A stretch of 64,000 nucleotides of DNA from Halobacillus sp. Nhm2S1 (GTDB lineage Bacteria > Bacillota > Bacilli > Bacillales > Halobacillaceae): the NCBI RefSeq assembly GCF_019599545.1, contig NZ_JAIEZV010000002.1, positions 1-64,000 on the forward strand, in the 5' to 3' direction. A program made the translations under genes and the position numbers. The first letter of the stretch is position 1; each line of letters begins with the position of its first letter. The notes beneath the pieces are model-generated. The model did not search any database. It had not been told where the DNA came from and saw only the letters and a list, made by a program, of their open reading frames with translations. Of this stretch, positions 35,666 to 44,141 are shown in pieces.

Positions 35666-37141
35666 TTATTCCATAATATATTGAGCTAACGTTTTAGACA
35701 TGACCCCTGTTGGACCTTTAGGACCCAAATCATGAGCACTTTCAGCAATCGATGTCCCGGCGATATCCAAATGAACCCAAGGTACTTTTTCCACGAAGGC
35801 ACCGACAAATGCTCCCCCCATAATTGGATGGGCTTTTCTCGTCGGTGAGTTGTTCAAATCAGCAATCGCGCTTTTTCTCACTTGAGCCTTATAATCATCA
35901 TTGTAAGGTAAAAGCCAAATGGGCTCTCCTACAGATTTCCCTGCACCTTCAACCGCTTTGTAAAAATGTTCATCATTCGTCATAGCACCTGTCATCCAGG
36001 ACCCTAACGCTGTTACGACGCCCCCAGTTAAAGTTGCGACATCAATCACTCGATCTGCTCCCTGGCTCTGGGCGTAGGTGACTCCATCAGCGAGGGCAAG
36101 CCGGCCTTCTGCATCTGTATTCAAAACTTCAATCGTCAAGCCGCTCATAGATGTAATCACATCATCCGGTTTGAAGGCATCTCCTGATATCATATTGTCG
36201 GAGGAAGGAATAACAGCAATGACGTTCTTCTTGGGCTTTAATTGGCCGATAGTTTCCATAGCGCCGAGAACAGCTGCCGCTCCCCCCATATCCCCCTTCA
36301 TACCTGGCATTCCGGTTTTCGGTTTAATCGAATAGCCACCAGTATCATAAGTGATTCCTTTTCCAACGAGCGCCGTAACATCTTTCCATTCTTCCAACCC
36401 TTGATATTTAAGCACAATCATTTTGGGTGGTTCTACAGAACCTTGATTGACAGCCAATAAAGCTCCCATCCCCAGCTCTTCCATGTCTTCTTTCTCTAAG
36501 ATGCTCAACTCGAACTGATAATCTTCCGCCATCGTTGTAGCGAACTCAGCCATTTCAGACGCTGTCAGTATATTTGCAGGCAGATGCACCAGATACCTGG
36601 CTGTGTTCACCCCATCACCAAAGGCCTGTCCTTTTAATAAAGCCTCAAGTACCGTTTTCTCCTCACGTTCTGTCCAAACGGTAAGTTCGTTGATGTCGAC
36701 CGGTTCTTTTTGATTAGTTTTAAAAGAAGGGAGGCGATACGTCGACGTGAGTAGAGTCTCTGAAAGAAGAGCAAAGTATCGATTTACATCTTTCCCTTCC
36801 GGAATGAAACTCTCCAGTAAAATAGTCACAGATGAAACATTTTCCTTGATTAAGCTTTGAAAAACGCGACCAAGCGTCTTGCGGTACTTGCTTTCCTCAA
36901 AATTATGTGATGATCCGAGACCAACGACATAGATATTCTTCAAATCACTTTCATTCATGACTAAAACCTTATCGAGTTTTTTGCTTTCCGCAGACAAATG
37001 ACCGGCTTCTATGTACGCTTCAAGATCGACTCCACATGAAGCTTTCACCTTATCGATCGTAGACTTGTTCTTCTCTCTTTCTTCGAAAAGACCCACAAGC
37101 AAAGACCCTGTGTCTTTCCATTCGTTTGTTACAGTAAACAT
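35666..37141 (-). CDS. pepA: Leucyl aminopeptidase, M17 family
   Basis: Dinuclear zinc/manganese aminopeptidase of 491 residues, cytoplasmic hexamer in the family. The N-terminal macro-like domain spans about 1-165. The catalytic domain shows GKGITYDTGGYSIKP (metal-binding Lys and Asp, about 257-271), MKGDMGGAAAV and the family signature NTDAEGRL (about 338-345). The start at 37141 follows GGAGG; seven in-frame codons upstream overlap the site. Equivalent to B. subtilis YuiE, also beside yuiD. Confidence 0.95.
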   Translation of the reverse strand: MFTVTNEWKDTGSLLVGLFEEREKNKSTIDKVKASCGVDLEAYIEAGHLSAESKKLDKVLVMNESDLKNIYVVGLGSSHNFEESKYRKTLGRVFQSLIKENVSSVTILLESFIPEGKDVNRYFALLSETLLTSTYRLPSFKTNQKEPVDINELTVWTEREEKTVLEALLKGQAFGDGVNTARYLVHLPANILTASEMAEFATTMAEDYQFELSILEKEDMEELGMGALLAVNQGSVEPPKMIVLKYQGLEEWKDVTALVGKGITYDTGGYSIKPKTGMPGMKGDMGGAAAVLGAMETIGQLKPKKNVIAVIPSSDNMISGDAFKPDDVITSMSGLTIEVLNTDAEGRLALADGVTYAQSQGADRVIDVATLTGGVVTALGSWMTGAMTNDEHFYKAVEGAGKSVGEPIWLLPYNDDYKAQVRKSAIADLNNSPTRKAHPIMGGAFVGAFVEKVPWVHLDIAGTSIAESAHDLGPKGPTGVMSKTLAQYIME

Positions 37142-37418
37142 ATTGATACACCTCCATATCAAGTATACACAATCTCCCTGGGTTTTCCTTTAGAAACGGT
37201 CCGTTTTACTACCTTAACTTAACATGAATATAACTATCTCGCTCCATGGAACATATGGTATAATGATTTTGCTCCATCAGCATATCAACACTATAATAGA
37301 CCATGCCGTTCTCTTATGGTTGCACTTGATTCGTCCATCCATGCTCTATTGTATGAATGAACAACTACATAGATTGTCACTCACTTCTATTCCCCGGAAG
37401 ATCAGAAAGGATGTCAAC

Positions 37419-37901
37419 ATGCTATTAGATTTAGTGCAAAACTTCCCCCTTTGGGCGTCGATCGCTGCTATTCTTTTCGCCCAAGTGATTAAAATCCCTA
37501 TTCAATTCATAGCATCCCGACAGTTGAATACCAGTCTCGCCTTCAGTACAGGCGGTATGCCCAGCAGTCACTCGGCAGCTGTAACCGCACTTGCCACAGG
37601 CGTCGGAATTGAACAAGGATTCGGATCATCTGTTTTCGCTATTGCCTGCGTCTTCAGTATCATAGTCATGTTTGACAGTACTGGAGTCAGAAGACAAACC
37701 GGCGAACAAGCCATCATGTTAAACATCTTACTCAATGACTTCAACCGTTTCGTAAGTGAAGCCAAAAGCTGGCAGCAAAAAGAGGGCTACCAAAAGAAAG
37801 AAGAACTAAAAGAATTATTAGGTCACCAGCCAATTGAAGTGTTCTTCGGTGGACTAACAGGTATTCTACTCACTTTCCTTCTTCATTCCTTGATTTACTA
37901 A
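37419..37901 (+). CDS. yuiD: Divergent PAP2-family membrane protein (YuiD)
   Basis: Membrane protein of 160 residues in the divergent PAP2/DUF212 family. Motifs resembling an acid phosphatase site are FSTGGMPSSHSA (about 42-53) and FDSTGVRRQ (about 84-92). Three or four hydrophobic segments are seen. The start at 37419 follows AGAAAGGA; the frame is open for 65 codons upstream, but that stretch is low in coding character and lacks a binding site. The function is unknown. Convergent with yuiC. Confidence 0.92.
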   Translation: MLLDLVQNFPLWASIAAILFAQVIKIPIQFIASRQLNTSLAFSTGGMPSSHSAAVTALATGVGIEQGFGSSVFAIACVFSIIVMFDSTGVRRQTGEQAIMLNILLNDFNRFVSEAKSWQQKEGYQKKEELKELLGHQPIEVFFGGLTGILLTFLLHSLIY

Positions 37902-37940
37902 AAAAATCTCTTCCGCTTTATTTTACGGAAGAGATTTTTT
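37901..37940. terminator. Bidirectional terminator, yuiD/yuiC
   Basis: AAAAAATCTCTTCCG/CGGAAGAGATTTTTT hairpin between convergent genes. Confidence 0.92.
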
Positions 37941-38616
37941 ATTGAGTCATTTGGGACCGGAACACCTGCAAGGATTCATCTTCATTCAATTTGTTCAAGT
38001 CCTCTTCAGAGAGTTGGCCGTCCCCCTCTTCAACGACATAAACGTCAAGCGTTTGTTTCCCCCAGTGATTATAAACATCATTTACGGTTGGAAAATATAG
38101 ATCGAGCTTATTCCCTTTGATGGCCCCGCCAATATCCGCTACCACTCCATACCCATAACCTGGTATAAACAGCACAGTCCCCAGCGGAAACATTTCTAAA
38201 TCTGCAGCAATGGTAGAATATAAATCCCTCTTTACATTCACACCAGAATACGTAATTCCATATCCAGGGTGCTCAGGAGTTTTACCCGTCGACTCATATC
38301 CGGCCGTGTAACCGGTAGCTACAACTTCATGGCTTGGATATTGACTGAAATCAATCGTATCTTCCAACAGTTCCACTGCTTCTATGACCGCACTGGATAC
38401 ATAGGTCTGTGGAGCATTTTTTATTTTTAAACTTTTCTCGGAAAGATCCTGGTTTTTTTGAAGAAGTGTTTCCCCATCCAGGGACTCTCCTCTAAACTTA
38501 GCCGCTATCCAATCATCAAAATCTGAGAGCGATAGGTTTGTTACATTTGTAAAAGTACTATAAAGAGCAAAACTGAACAGTAGAATAAAAAAGATAGACT
38601 TCGTCCGCTTGTTCAT
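37939..38616 (-). CDS. yuiC: 3D-domain protein, YuiC-like (Sps/Rpf-type muralytic fold)
   Basis: Membrane-anchored extracellular protein of 225 residues. An N-terminal hydrophobic segment (about 8-24) is followed by a linker and a 3D domain (about 95-195). The three conserved aspartates lie in [18 protein letters not shown] and NDVYNHWG. B. subtilis YuiC is a murein lytic transglycosylase-like stationary-phase factor. The start at 38616 follows AGAGGTGAT. It follows yuiB on the same strand after a hairpin, so it may be transcribed separately. Confidence 0.9.
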   Translation of the reverse strand: MNKRTKSIFFILLFSFALYSTFTNVTNLSLSDFDDWIAAKFRGESLDGETLLQKNQDLSEKSLKIKNAPQTYVSSAVIEAVELLEDTIDFSQYPSHEVVATGYTAGYESTGKTPEHPGYGITYSGVNVKRDLYSTIAADLEMFPLGTVLFIPGYGYGVVADIGGAIKGNKLDLYFPTVNDVYNHWGKQTLDVYVVEEGDGQLSEEDLNKLNEDESLQVFRSQMTQ

Positions 38617-38701
38617 GAGATCACCTCTAGGTGTAATCATGTCCAAGCACCATTTTTTTATTCAGCCGAATCTTCATCCCGCTCCACCAAGAACATAAAA
38701 A

Positions 38702-38733
38702 AAAGCTAGCAGCACACTGTTCCGCTAGCCTTT
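38702..38733 (-). terminator. yuiB terminator
   Basis: AAAGGCTAGCGG/CTGCTAGCTTT on the minus strand with a long T-run. Confidence 0.82.
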
Positions 38734-38738
38734 CCATT

Positions 38739-39056
38739 TTAAAACATTTGATATCCACTTTTCCGTAATTTTTTAATAACAACCCCAGCCACTATGGTTC
38801 CTGCGAATCCACTTGCTAAGATCACGATATCCACAAGCTTTAGGTTAAATAACTGTTCAAAGACTGTAGGAAACGCTGTCCCTGGAGCCGATAAATAATT
38901 TGTCCACGAAAAGTCATCCACGATGAAAAGCACGATGACAGGATAAACAAAGGCCATCAACCATGAAGAACGCAAAATCATATTCAATAAGAAAGAAATT
39001 CCGAAGAATAACACGAAAAATAACAACATTGACACGATGAACTGCACGATATTCAC
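38739..39056 (-). CDS. yuiB: YuiB-like membrane protein
   Basis: Membrane protein of 105 residues with three hydrophobic segments (about 5-28, 33-48 and 73-95). It matches the YuiB family, of unknown function, by pattern and by its place between yuiC and the yumB-type NADH dehydrogenase. In B. subtilis a short yuiA lies between yuiB and yumB; here that space holds a repeat element instead. Confidence 0.85.
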   Translation of the reverse strand: MNIVQFIVSMLLFFVLFFGISFLLNMILRSSWLMAFVYPVIVLFIVDDFSWTNYLSAPGTAFPTVFEQLFNLKLVDIVILASGFAGTIVAGVVIKKLRKSGYQMF

Positions 39057-39174
39057 TAACGTTTCCCCCTATGTATGTTCAACGAAACACAAACGAATCC
39101 AAACCTCATTCTATAACGGTTACATAAAAAGCGCAAGAGCTCTACATAGCGATAAAGTTTGTTATTAAACAAAC

Positions 39175-39707
39175 TGGCAAGATTGTGGAAGACTCAGTTT
39201 CGAGATGTTTCTGGGGTTCGTTGCCTTGTTGGGCGTCAGGGGTGGCTGGGAAGCTACTCGCTTTCCTGTGGGGGAGTGGCGAGCTTCCTCGGGCTACCGC
39301 CCTGCGGGATCTCGCCGATCTCCTCTCTCCCACGGGAGTCTCCCAGCTTCCCAACCACCCCTTTCTATGAATGAGAAAACGCCCCCTTTTACCAAGTATA
39401 AGTGACTCTCACAAATCCTGATCTATAGTCATAAAGCGCTCTATAACAAGCCTTTCTATTCATACTAGCTGTGAGGATATGCATATTGCTTCACATCCTG
39501 GAAAGATAAAAGCTTCCTTTTCCAAAGGTGGTTTCGCGATACTTATATGACAAAGGGGCGGAGGGGAATGGCGAGACTCCTGCGGGAAAAAAGTGCAGGG
39601 TGAGACCCCACAGGACGCAGTCCGAGGAGGCTCACCGCGCTCCCGCGGAAAGCGAGTTATTCCCCGCAGCCCCACCCGCTCAACAAAAGTCTCGAAACTG
39701 AGTCTTC
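39175..39707 (+). repeat. Dispersed terminal-inverted-repeat element, copy D (most complete)
   Basis: Left terminus GAAGACTCAGTTTCGAGA (39188-39205) and right terminus TCTCGAAACTGAGTCTTC (39690-39707) form a perfect 18-base inverted repeat, with an outer TGGCAAGATTGTG flank from 39175. The left module folds on itself: AGGGGTGGCTGGGAAGCT (about 39238-39255) pairs with AGCTTCCCAACCACCCCT (about 39344-39361). The right module has nested pairs GGGGAAT/ATTCCCC (39563-39569, 39659-39665), GCGGGA/TCCCGC (39582-39587, 39641-39646) and GGTGAG/CTCACC (39599-39604, 39631-39636). No transposase and no convincing gene lie inside. Confidence 0.92.
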
Positions 39708-39756
39708 AAGTAAAGGGAGCTATTTTAGGAGAAGGAGGGTTTATTTTTTTCAATAA

Positions 39757-39789
39757 AAAAGCGAAAGCAGTGGTTCTGCTTTCGCTTTT
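39757..39789 (-). terminator. Terminator of the NADH dehydrogenase gene
   Basis: AAAAGCGAAAGCAG/CTGCTTTCGCTTTT hairpin past the stop at 39798. Confidence 0.88.
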
Positions 39790-39797
39790 AGTTATGA

Positions 39798-41018
39798 TTA
39801 ATGGAAGAAATTTAGTTTTCCTTTTTTAAGAACAAGTGGTACGCCGCCAAGTTTTAGCAGGTAGCGGTTATCAATGATTTTTTTCATCGCTGTCGCCGAC
39901 CATCCAAACAATTTCTTATCATCGAAGACCACGCCAATCGCATCATTGTGACCAAGAGAGGCTACGGTCCCTTTTAAGTCTGGCTCGAAGGGTTCAAGGT
40001 GATCTTCACCTCTAATGAGACGAGTAAGGTTCGCTGCTGTTTGCTCGGCTTGCTGGATGGCAATTTGCGCCGTTGGAGGATAAGGACGGTCCGTTTCCTC
40101 GTTCATAATTAAAGCACAATCCCCGACAATAAAGACATCGTCATAACCTTCTGGACGTAAGTCCTCTCCTACTGGAATACGACCACGGTTCGCTTCAAAC
40201 CCTGCTTTTTCAACAAGGGAATTTCCACGGACACCAGCCGCCCAAACAACGGTGTTCGTTTCAATCTCTTCTCGCTGCTCGTCTTTTTCAAACACAAGCT
40301 TGTTCTCTGTAACTTCTTTAATCATCGCTCCAATTTTGAATTCGACGCCGCGTGCTTCCAGGGAGTTCATTGCGTACTCTACAAGTTCAGGGTCGAATCC
40401 TGGGAGTGCCGTTGGAGCAGCTTCTACGTTGATGATACGCACTTTTTCACGAGGAATATCGTATTCTTTACAAAGCTCGGGAATACGGTTAGCAAGCTCA
40501 CCTACGAATTCGATTCCTGTGAAGCCGGCACCACCTACAACGATGTTCAAGCGCTCCTGCTTTTTCTCTGCTTCATTGTTATATTTTGCGAAGTTATATT
40601 CAATGTGCTGACGAATCATCCGCGCACTATTGATGCTGTTAATAGTGAAGGCGTTCTCCTTCAAACCAGAAATCCCAAACGTGGCCGCCTCGAAACCAAG
40701 TCCGATCACAAGGTAGTCATAAGAGAGTTCTCCGTCCTCTAACAGGACCTTTTTATCTTCAGGCTTGATATCTGTCACGGTATCTTGTACGAAATTCACC
40801 TTGCTCGTATTGATGACATCTTTAATTTGAATACGCGTGCGGTCGTGGTGTAAAGTACCTGCAGCATTTTCATGCAACCATGTCGTTTGATAATGGTAAC
40901 TATGTTTATTGACAAGTGTCACATTTGCATCATTTGCACCTAGGCTTTTCTGTAATTTCACTGCTGTCATGATCCCGCCATAACCGGCACCGAGAATCAC
41001 AATGTTAGGGTTTCTCAT
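39798..41018 (-). CDS. ndh: Type II NADH dehydrogenase (YumB/Ndh-like)
   Basis: Single-subunit, non-proton-pumping NADH:menaquinone oxidoreductase of 406 residues, a peripheral membrane flavoprotein. The FAD fold GAGYGG is at 10-15, the NADH fold [15 protein letters not shown] at about 160-174, and the FAD-closing VFIVGDCA near 296. The quinone-site [10 protein letters not shown] segment (about 318-327) is typical of NDH-2. A GGAAGTG site precedes the ATG. Two Rex-like operators upstream suggest repression at low NADH/NAD+ ratio. Most similar by context to B. subtilis yumB. Confidence 0.93.
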   Translation of the reverse strand: MRNPNIVILGAGYGGIMTAVKLQKSLGANDANVTLVNKHSYHYQTTWLHENAAGTLHHDRTRIQIKDVINTSKVNFVQDTVTDIKPEDKKVLLEDGELSYDYLVIGLGFEAATFGISGLKENAFTINSINSARMIRQHIEYNFAKYNNEAEKKQERLNIVVGGAGFTGIEFVGELANRIPELCKEYDIPREKVRIINVEAAPTALPGFDPELVEYAMNSLEARGVEFKIGAMIKEVTENKLVFEKDEQREEIETNTVVWAAGVRGNSLVEKAGFEANRGRIPVGEDLRPEGYDDVFIVGDCALIMNEETDRPYPPTAQIAIQQAEQTAANLTRLIRGEDHLEPFEPDLKGTVASLGHNDAIGVVFDDKKLFGWSATAMKKIIDNRYLLKLGGVPLVLKKGKLNFFH

Positions 41019-41063
41019 GATTTAATCACTTCCATCTCGTAATAATGATCCATTGACTAAGGC

Positions 41064-41130
41064 TTGTGACAATTTTCACAAATGAGTACATAAAAAAACC
41101 TGAGTCGGTTTCAGGTGAAAATTGTCACAA
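41064..41130 (-). promoter_or_regulatory. Pair of Rex-like operators upstream of ndh
   Basis: TTGTGACAATTTTCACAA at 41064-41081 is a palindrome matching the Rex consensus TTGTGAAnnnnTTCACAA. A second site, the reverse complement AGGTGAAAATTGTCACAA, lies at 41113-41130. Their centres are about 49 bases apart. Between them is a small CCTGA/TCAGG hairpin. The sites lie 45-110 bases from the ndh start, in the gap shared with divergent yumC. Confidence 0.75.
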
Positions 41131-41313
41131 ATTCTTACTATTTATTATGATTTTATCTTAGACCTTTTTCTAACCATTTTCAACCCAAAAATCCTTTATC
41201 GGAATTATACAACAATTATCCTCTTGCAAAGGTTTACATCCCCCCATTGTTCCCATCAGAAATTTTTTTATGATAGAATGTATTTTAGTGAAATTTTCAT
41301 CAGGAGGTTTATT

Positions 41314-42300
41314 ATGAGTGAAAAAATATACGATATAACGGTAATCGGCGGTGGACCAGTCGGTTTATTCACAGCATTCTATGGTGGAATGCGCGAAGCT
41401 AGTGTAAATATCATTGAAAGTCTTCCCCACCTAGGAGGCCAATTGACAGCTCTCTACCCTGAAAAATACATTTTTGATGTAGCCGGATTCCCAAAAGTAC
41501 GAGCACAAGAGCTTGTCGATAACTTAGAGGAACAAGCGATGATGTTCAATCCTACGATCTCCTTGAACCAGGAAGTGGTTTCAGTTGAAAGAATGGATGA
41601 TGAAACCATCAAACTGACAACAGACAAAGATGTTCATTATACGAAGACCATTATCATCACAGCAGGAAACGGAGCCTTCCAACCAAGGAAACTGAAAATT
41701 GAAGATACGGAACGTTTTGAAGAAACAAACCTCCATTACCACGTTAGCAATATGGACCAGTTCCGTGACAAAAAAGTTATGATTGCCGGCGGCGGTGACT
41801 CTGCTGTGGACTGGGCCCTTATGCTTGAACCAATCGCTGAACAAGTGACACTCGTCCATAGAAGAGATAACTTCAGAGCACATGAACATAGTGTGTCACA
41901 GCTTAATGAGTCCAATGTAAGAATTATGACGCCATTCACTCCTGAAAAAATGATTGGAGATGAGCGCATTGAACAGGTGGAATTGAAAGAAGTGAAAGGG
42001 GATCGAGTAGAAACCATCGACGTCGACGATGTGATTGTGAATTATGGTTTCATCTCCTCACTTGGGCCAATAAAAAATTGGGAGCTGGAAATTGAAAAGA
42101 ACAGCATCGTCGTTAATTCCAAAATGGAAACCAATATCAAAGGTATTTATGCTGCGGGAGATATTTGCACCTATCCTGGTAAAGTGAAGCTAATTGCTTC
42201 AGGATTTGGTGAAGGACCAACAGCCGTCAACAATGCGAAAGCCTATATCGACCCAGGCGCACGTGTTCAACCTAAGCACTCAACTAGCATGTTTTCTTAA
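41314..42300 (+). CDS. yumC: Ferredoxin/flavodoxin-NADP+ reductase (YumC)
   Basis: Thioredoxin-reductase-like FAD enzyme of 328 residues that transfers electrons between NADPH and ferredoxin or flavodoxin. The FAD fold [10 protein letters not shown] is at about 9-18 and the NADP fold [12 protein letters not shown] at about 158-169, with no CxxC, which separates it from thioredoxin reductase. [20 protein letters not shown] near 283-302 closes the FAD site. The start at 41314 follows CAGGAGG; the frame is open upstream for 64 codons without a site. Divergent from ndh. Confidence 0.95.
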   Translation: MSEKIYDITVIGGGPVGLFTAFYGGMREASVNIIESLPHLGGQLTALYPEKYIFDVAGFPKVRAQELVDNLEEQAMMFNPTISLNQEVVSVERMDDETIKLTTDKDVHYTKTIIITAGNGAFQPRKLKIEDTERFEETNLHYHVSNMDQFRDKKVMIAGGGDSAVDWALMLEPIAEQVTLVHRRDNFRAHEHSVSQLNESNVRIMTPFTPEKMIGDERIEQVELKEVKGDRVETIDVDDVIVNYGFISSLGPIKNWELEIEKNSIVVNSKMETNIKGIYAAGDICTYPGKVKLIASGFGEGPTAVNNAKAYIDPGARVQPKHSTSMFS

Positions 42301-42310
42301 AAAAACAAAC

Positions 42311-42348
42311 AAAAGGAAGAAGCCCGCTTAAGCGGACTTCTTCCTTTT
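42311..42348 (+). terminator. yumC terminator
   Basis: AAAAGGAAGAAG..CCGCTT/AAGCGG..CTTCTTCCTTTT hairpin of about 18 pairs. Confidence 0.9.
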
Positions 42349-42364
42349 TAAATTCCGAGATAAA

Positions 42365-42394
42365 AAAACCTTTCTGTAGACACAGAAAGGTTTT
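42365..42394 (-). terminator. Terminator of the HesB/ErpA-type gene
   Basis: AAAACCTTTCTGT/ACAGAAAGGTTTT hairpin just past the stop at 42398. Confidence 0.88.
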
Positions 42395-42397
42395 GTA

Positions 42398-42757
42398 TTA
42401 ACAATTCGGATCTGGTGTTCCAGCATTTGTTGCTGTTTTGAACGAGGATCCACATCCACAGGAAACAATCGCGTTCGGGTTATCAATGGTGAACCCGCCG
42501 CCCATCATATTCTGTTTGAAATCGATAGTTGTACCTTCCACGATAGCGGCGTCTTGACGATTAATGACTACCGGGATTCCACTGGACTCCTCTACTAGAT
42601 CAAGTTCTTCATTGATTTCATCTTCGAAGCCCATGGCATAAGACAATCCACTGCAGCCTCCACCTTTAACACCGAATCGAAGACGAACTTCTCCTTCTTC
42701 TTCTTTCATCATCTCTTTGATTTGGTGACTTGCGGCTTCTGTGATATTCAGAATCAT
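42398..42757 (-). CDS. yutM: A-type iron-sulfur carrier (HesB/ErpA family, YutM-like)
   Basis: Iron-sulfur cluster carrier of 119 residues. The three cluster cysteines are C35 in GGGCSG and the CGCG pair in SCGCGSSF (C100 and C102). It probably accepts clusters from the SUF scaffold, whose genes lie at 60-64 kb, and passes them to target enzymes. It neighbours yuzB, yuzD and nfu as in other bacilli. A GAGAGG site precedes the ATG. Confidence 0.93.
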   Translation of the reverse strand: MILNITEAASHQIKEMMKEEEGEVRLRFGVKGGGCSGLSYAMGFEDEINEELDLVEESSGIPVVINRQDAAIVEGTTIDFKQNMMGGGFTIDNPNAIVSCGCGSSFKTATNAGTPDPNC

Positions 42758-42837
42758 ACCAAGCCTCTCCTTTCTCTTCTTATCGTCAGTATACTAAATG
42801 GCAGAACTTTTTATCAAACATCCTGTACTCGCAAAGT

Positions 42838-42868
42838 AAAAGGCACCCTTGTTTAAGGATACCTTTTT
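42838..42868 (-). terminator. yuzB terminator
   Basis: Minus-strand AAAAGGTATCCTT/AAGGGTGCCTTTT hairpin with two G-U pairs. Confidence 0.72.
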
Positions 42869-42888
42869 ACTTTCATGGCTACACCGTC

Positions 42889-43119
42889 TTATAGGGTTTC
42901 GTCCAGATGTTCATAAATCTTATCGACTAATTCATCAGGTGTATCAGCCATGACACGATCTCCTTCTACAACGGCATATAACGTCTGGGAACATAGTCCA
43001 CAGTTTCTTAAACACCCATATTCGACTACATCAAGATCGGGGTCCTTCTCAAGCCTTTCTTTTGCTTCTTGAGATCCACTGATCAGGTTATTAACGCAAA
43101 ATTCAATTAATGGATTCAT
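42889..43119 (-). CDS. yuzB: DUF1450 protein YuzB
   Basis: Small protein of 76 residues in the YuzB/DUF1450 family. The three-cysteine pattern [10 protein letters not shown] (about 35-44) and an additional FC near residue 8 suggest metal or cluster binding, as in thioredoxin-like ferredoxins. The start at 43119 follows AGAGGTGA and matches the family N terminus NPLIEFC; a GTG nine bases earlier is in frame. The function is unknown. It lies among Fe-S genes. Confidence 0.9.
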   Translation of the reverse strand: MNPLIEFCVNNLISGSQEAKERLEKDPDLDVVEYGCLRNCGLCSQTLYAVVEGDRVMADTPDELVDKIYEHLDETL

Positions 43120-43187
43120 CCGCTTCACCTCTGTATTGGATGAAACCCTATCTTTACCTAATCATATCATACCGCCCGATAAATCTG

Positions 43188-43526
43188 CTATGAATTTTCC
43201 TTTGTTTGAAGGCCATACTTATCCAGGGCCTTGTAAATTTTTTTCAATCTAGGATCACCCTCGCCTACAATTTCATTCTCAATAAGGACGAGAGGATAAA
43301 ACAGTTCGTCATCTAATAGTTGTTGAATAATGGAGATGTCAGCTCCATCCTGGCCTTCTTGAGAAATGTCATAGTAATTGTAGGTAACCATTGAATCGTT
43401 ATACTTTCTCCCTATAGCCGCCTGCAGCCATTCATATGTCTCCTTCGAACCAGGTGCATTGACACAGCTGGCACATTTCACATCGGCACCATAAACCTCT
43501 ACACGAACTCTTTGCTGTTCCCCCAT
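43188..43526 (-). CDS. yuzD: DUF1462 protein YuzD
   Basis: Thioredoxin-like small protein of 112 residues (YuzD/DUF1462). The CASC motif (about 18-21) is a candidate redox or metal site, and VEVYGAD and FYPLVLIENEIVGEGDP strands frame a glutaredoxin-like core. It is divergent from nfu, a linkage conserved in bacilli, which points to a role near Fe-S assembly but does not prove it. Confidence 0.9.
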   Translation of the reverse strand: MGEQQRVRVEVYGADVKCASCVNAPGSKETYEWLQAAIGRKYNDSMVTYNYYDISQEGQDGADISIIQQLLDDELFYPLVLIENEIVGEGDPRLKKIYKALDKYGLQTKENS

Positions 43527-43689
43527 CCGTACCCTCTCCCTTTGTGTTACGTTTTTTCCATTTTACAAAAGATAAGAAAAAAGATAAAATGATAATAGTT
43601 CTCAATATTAATGTACAGAGACTTAGACAACCATAGATTTTTTAGTCATTTCGTTTTATAATGATACTTAAGAAAGGGGAAGATTGAAC

Positions 43690-43911
43690 ATGCATGAACA
43701 GGTTCAAGAGGTACTCAATAAACTTCGCCCATTTTTACTACGTGACGGTGGGGACGTCGAGCTTGTCGATGTTGAAGACGGAATCGTCCGCCTGAGACTT
43801 ATGGGTGCTTGCGGTAACTGCCCTAGTTCCACAATCACTCTAAAAGCAGGAATCGAAAGAGCTCTTGCACAAGAAGTACCAGGAATTTACGAAGTCGAGC
43901 AAGTATTTTAA
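43690..43911 (+). CDS. nfu: NifU-like Fe-S scaffold/carrier (YutI, Nfu)
   Basis: Nfu-type protein of 73 residues consisting of the NifU C-terminal domain alone. The cluster cysteines are C41 and C44 in GACGNCPSS. The [11 protein letters not shown] segment (17-27) is characteristic. It can hold a 4Fe-4S cluster between two subunits and donate it to apoproteins. The start at 43690 follows AAAGGGG; a TTG six bases earlier is in frame. Confidence 0.94.
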   Translation: MHEQVQEVLNKLRPFLLRDGGDVELVDVEDGIVRLRLMGACGNCPSSTITLKAGIERALAQEVPGIYEVEQVF

Positions 43912-43925
43912 TACACCTAACCGGA

Positions 43926-43957
43926 AGAGCCGTTCCATAAGAGCGGCTCTTTTTTTG
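43926..43957 (+). terminator. nfu terminator
   Basis: AGAGCCG/CGGCTCT hairpin followed by TTTTTTT. Confidence 0.87.
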
Positions 43958-44054
43958 TTATACTTATCTTCTAATGTAAAATAAGCTTCCGATTTTAGAA
44001 GGCTTAGATCCGGGAAGTGTTTGCTATATTTGAAGTCAAAGCTGGTTAGAAAGC

Positions 44055-44106
44055 GCCCCCTCCAGCCCCGTCCGCTCAAAAACATTTAGAAATCAAGTCT
44101 TCAAGA
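44055..44106 (+). repeat. Degenerate right end of the dispersed element (relic G)
   Basis: CAGCCCCGTCCGCTCAA followed by TTTAGAAATCAAGTCTTC (44085-44102) matches the right terminus TCTCGAAACTGAGTCTTC of copy D with about five changes. Confidence 0.6.
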
Positions 44107-44141
44107 TGACTTTTAGACTCGAAAAATAAATAAAGACAAAT

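Noticed and set aside
39142-39829. Several arginine- and proline-rich frames on both strands in repeat copy D
   Set aside because: Composition follows the GC-rich hairpins; all frames are mutually overlapping and are broken in other copies.
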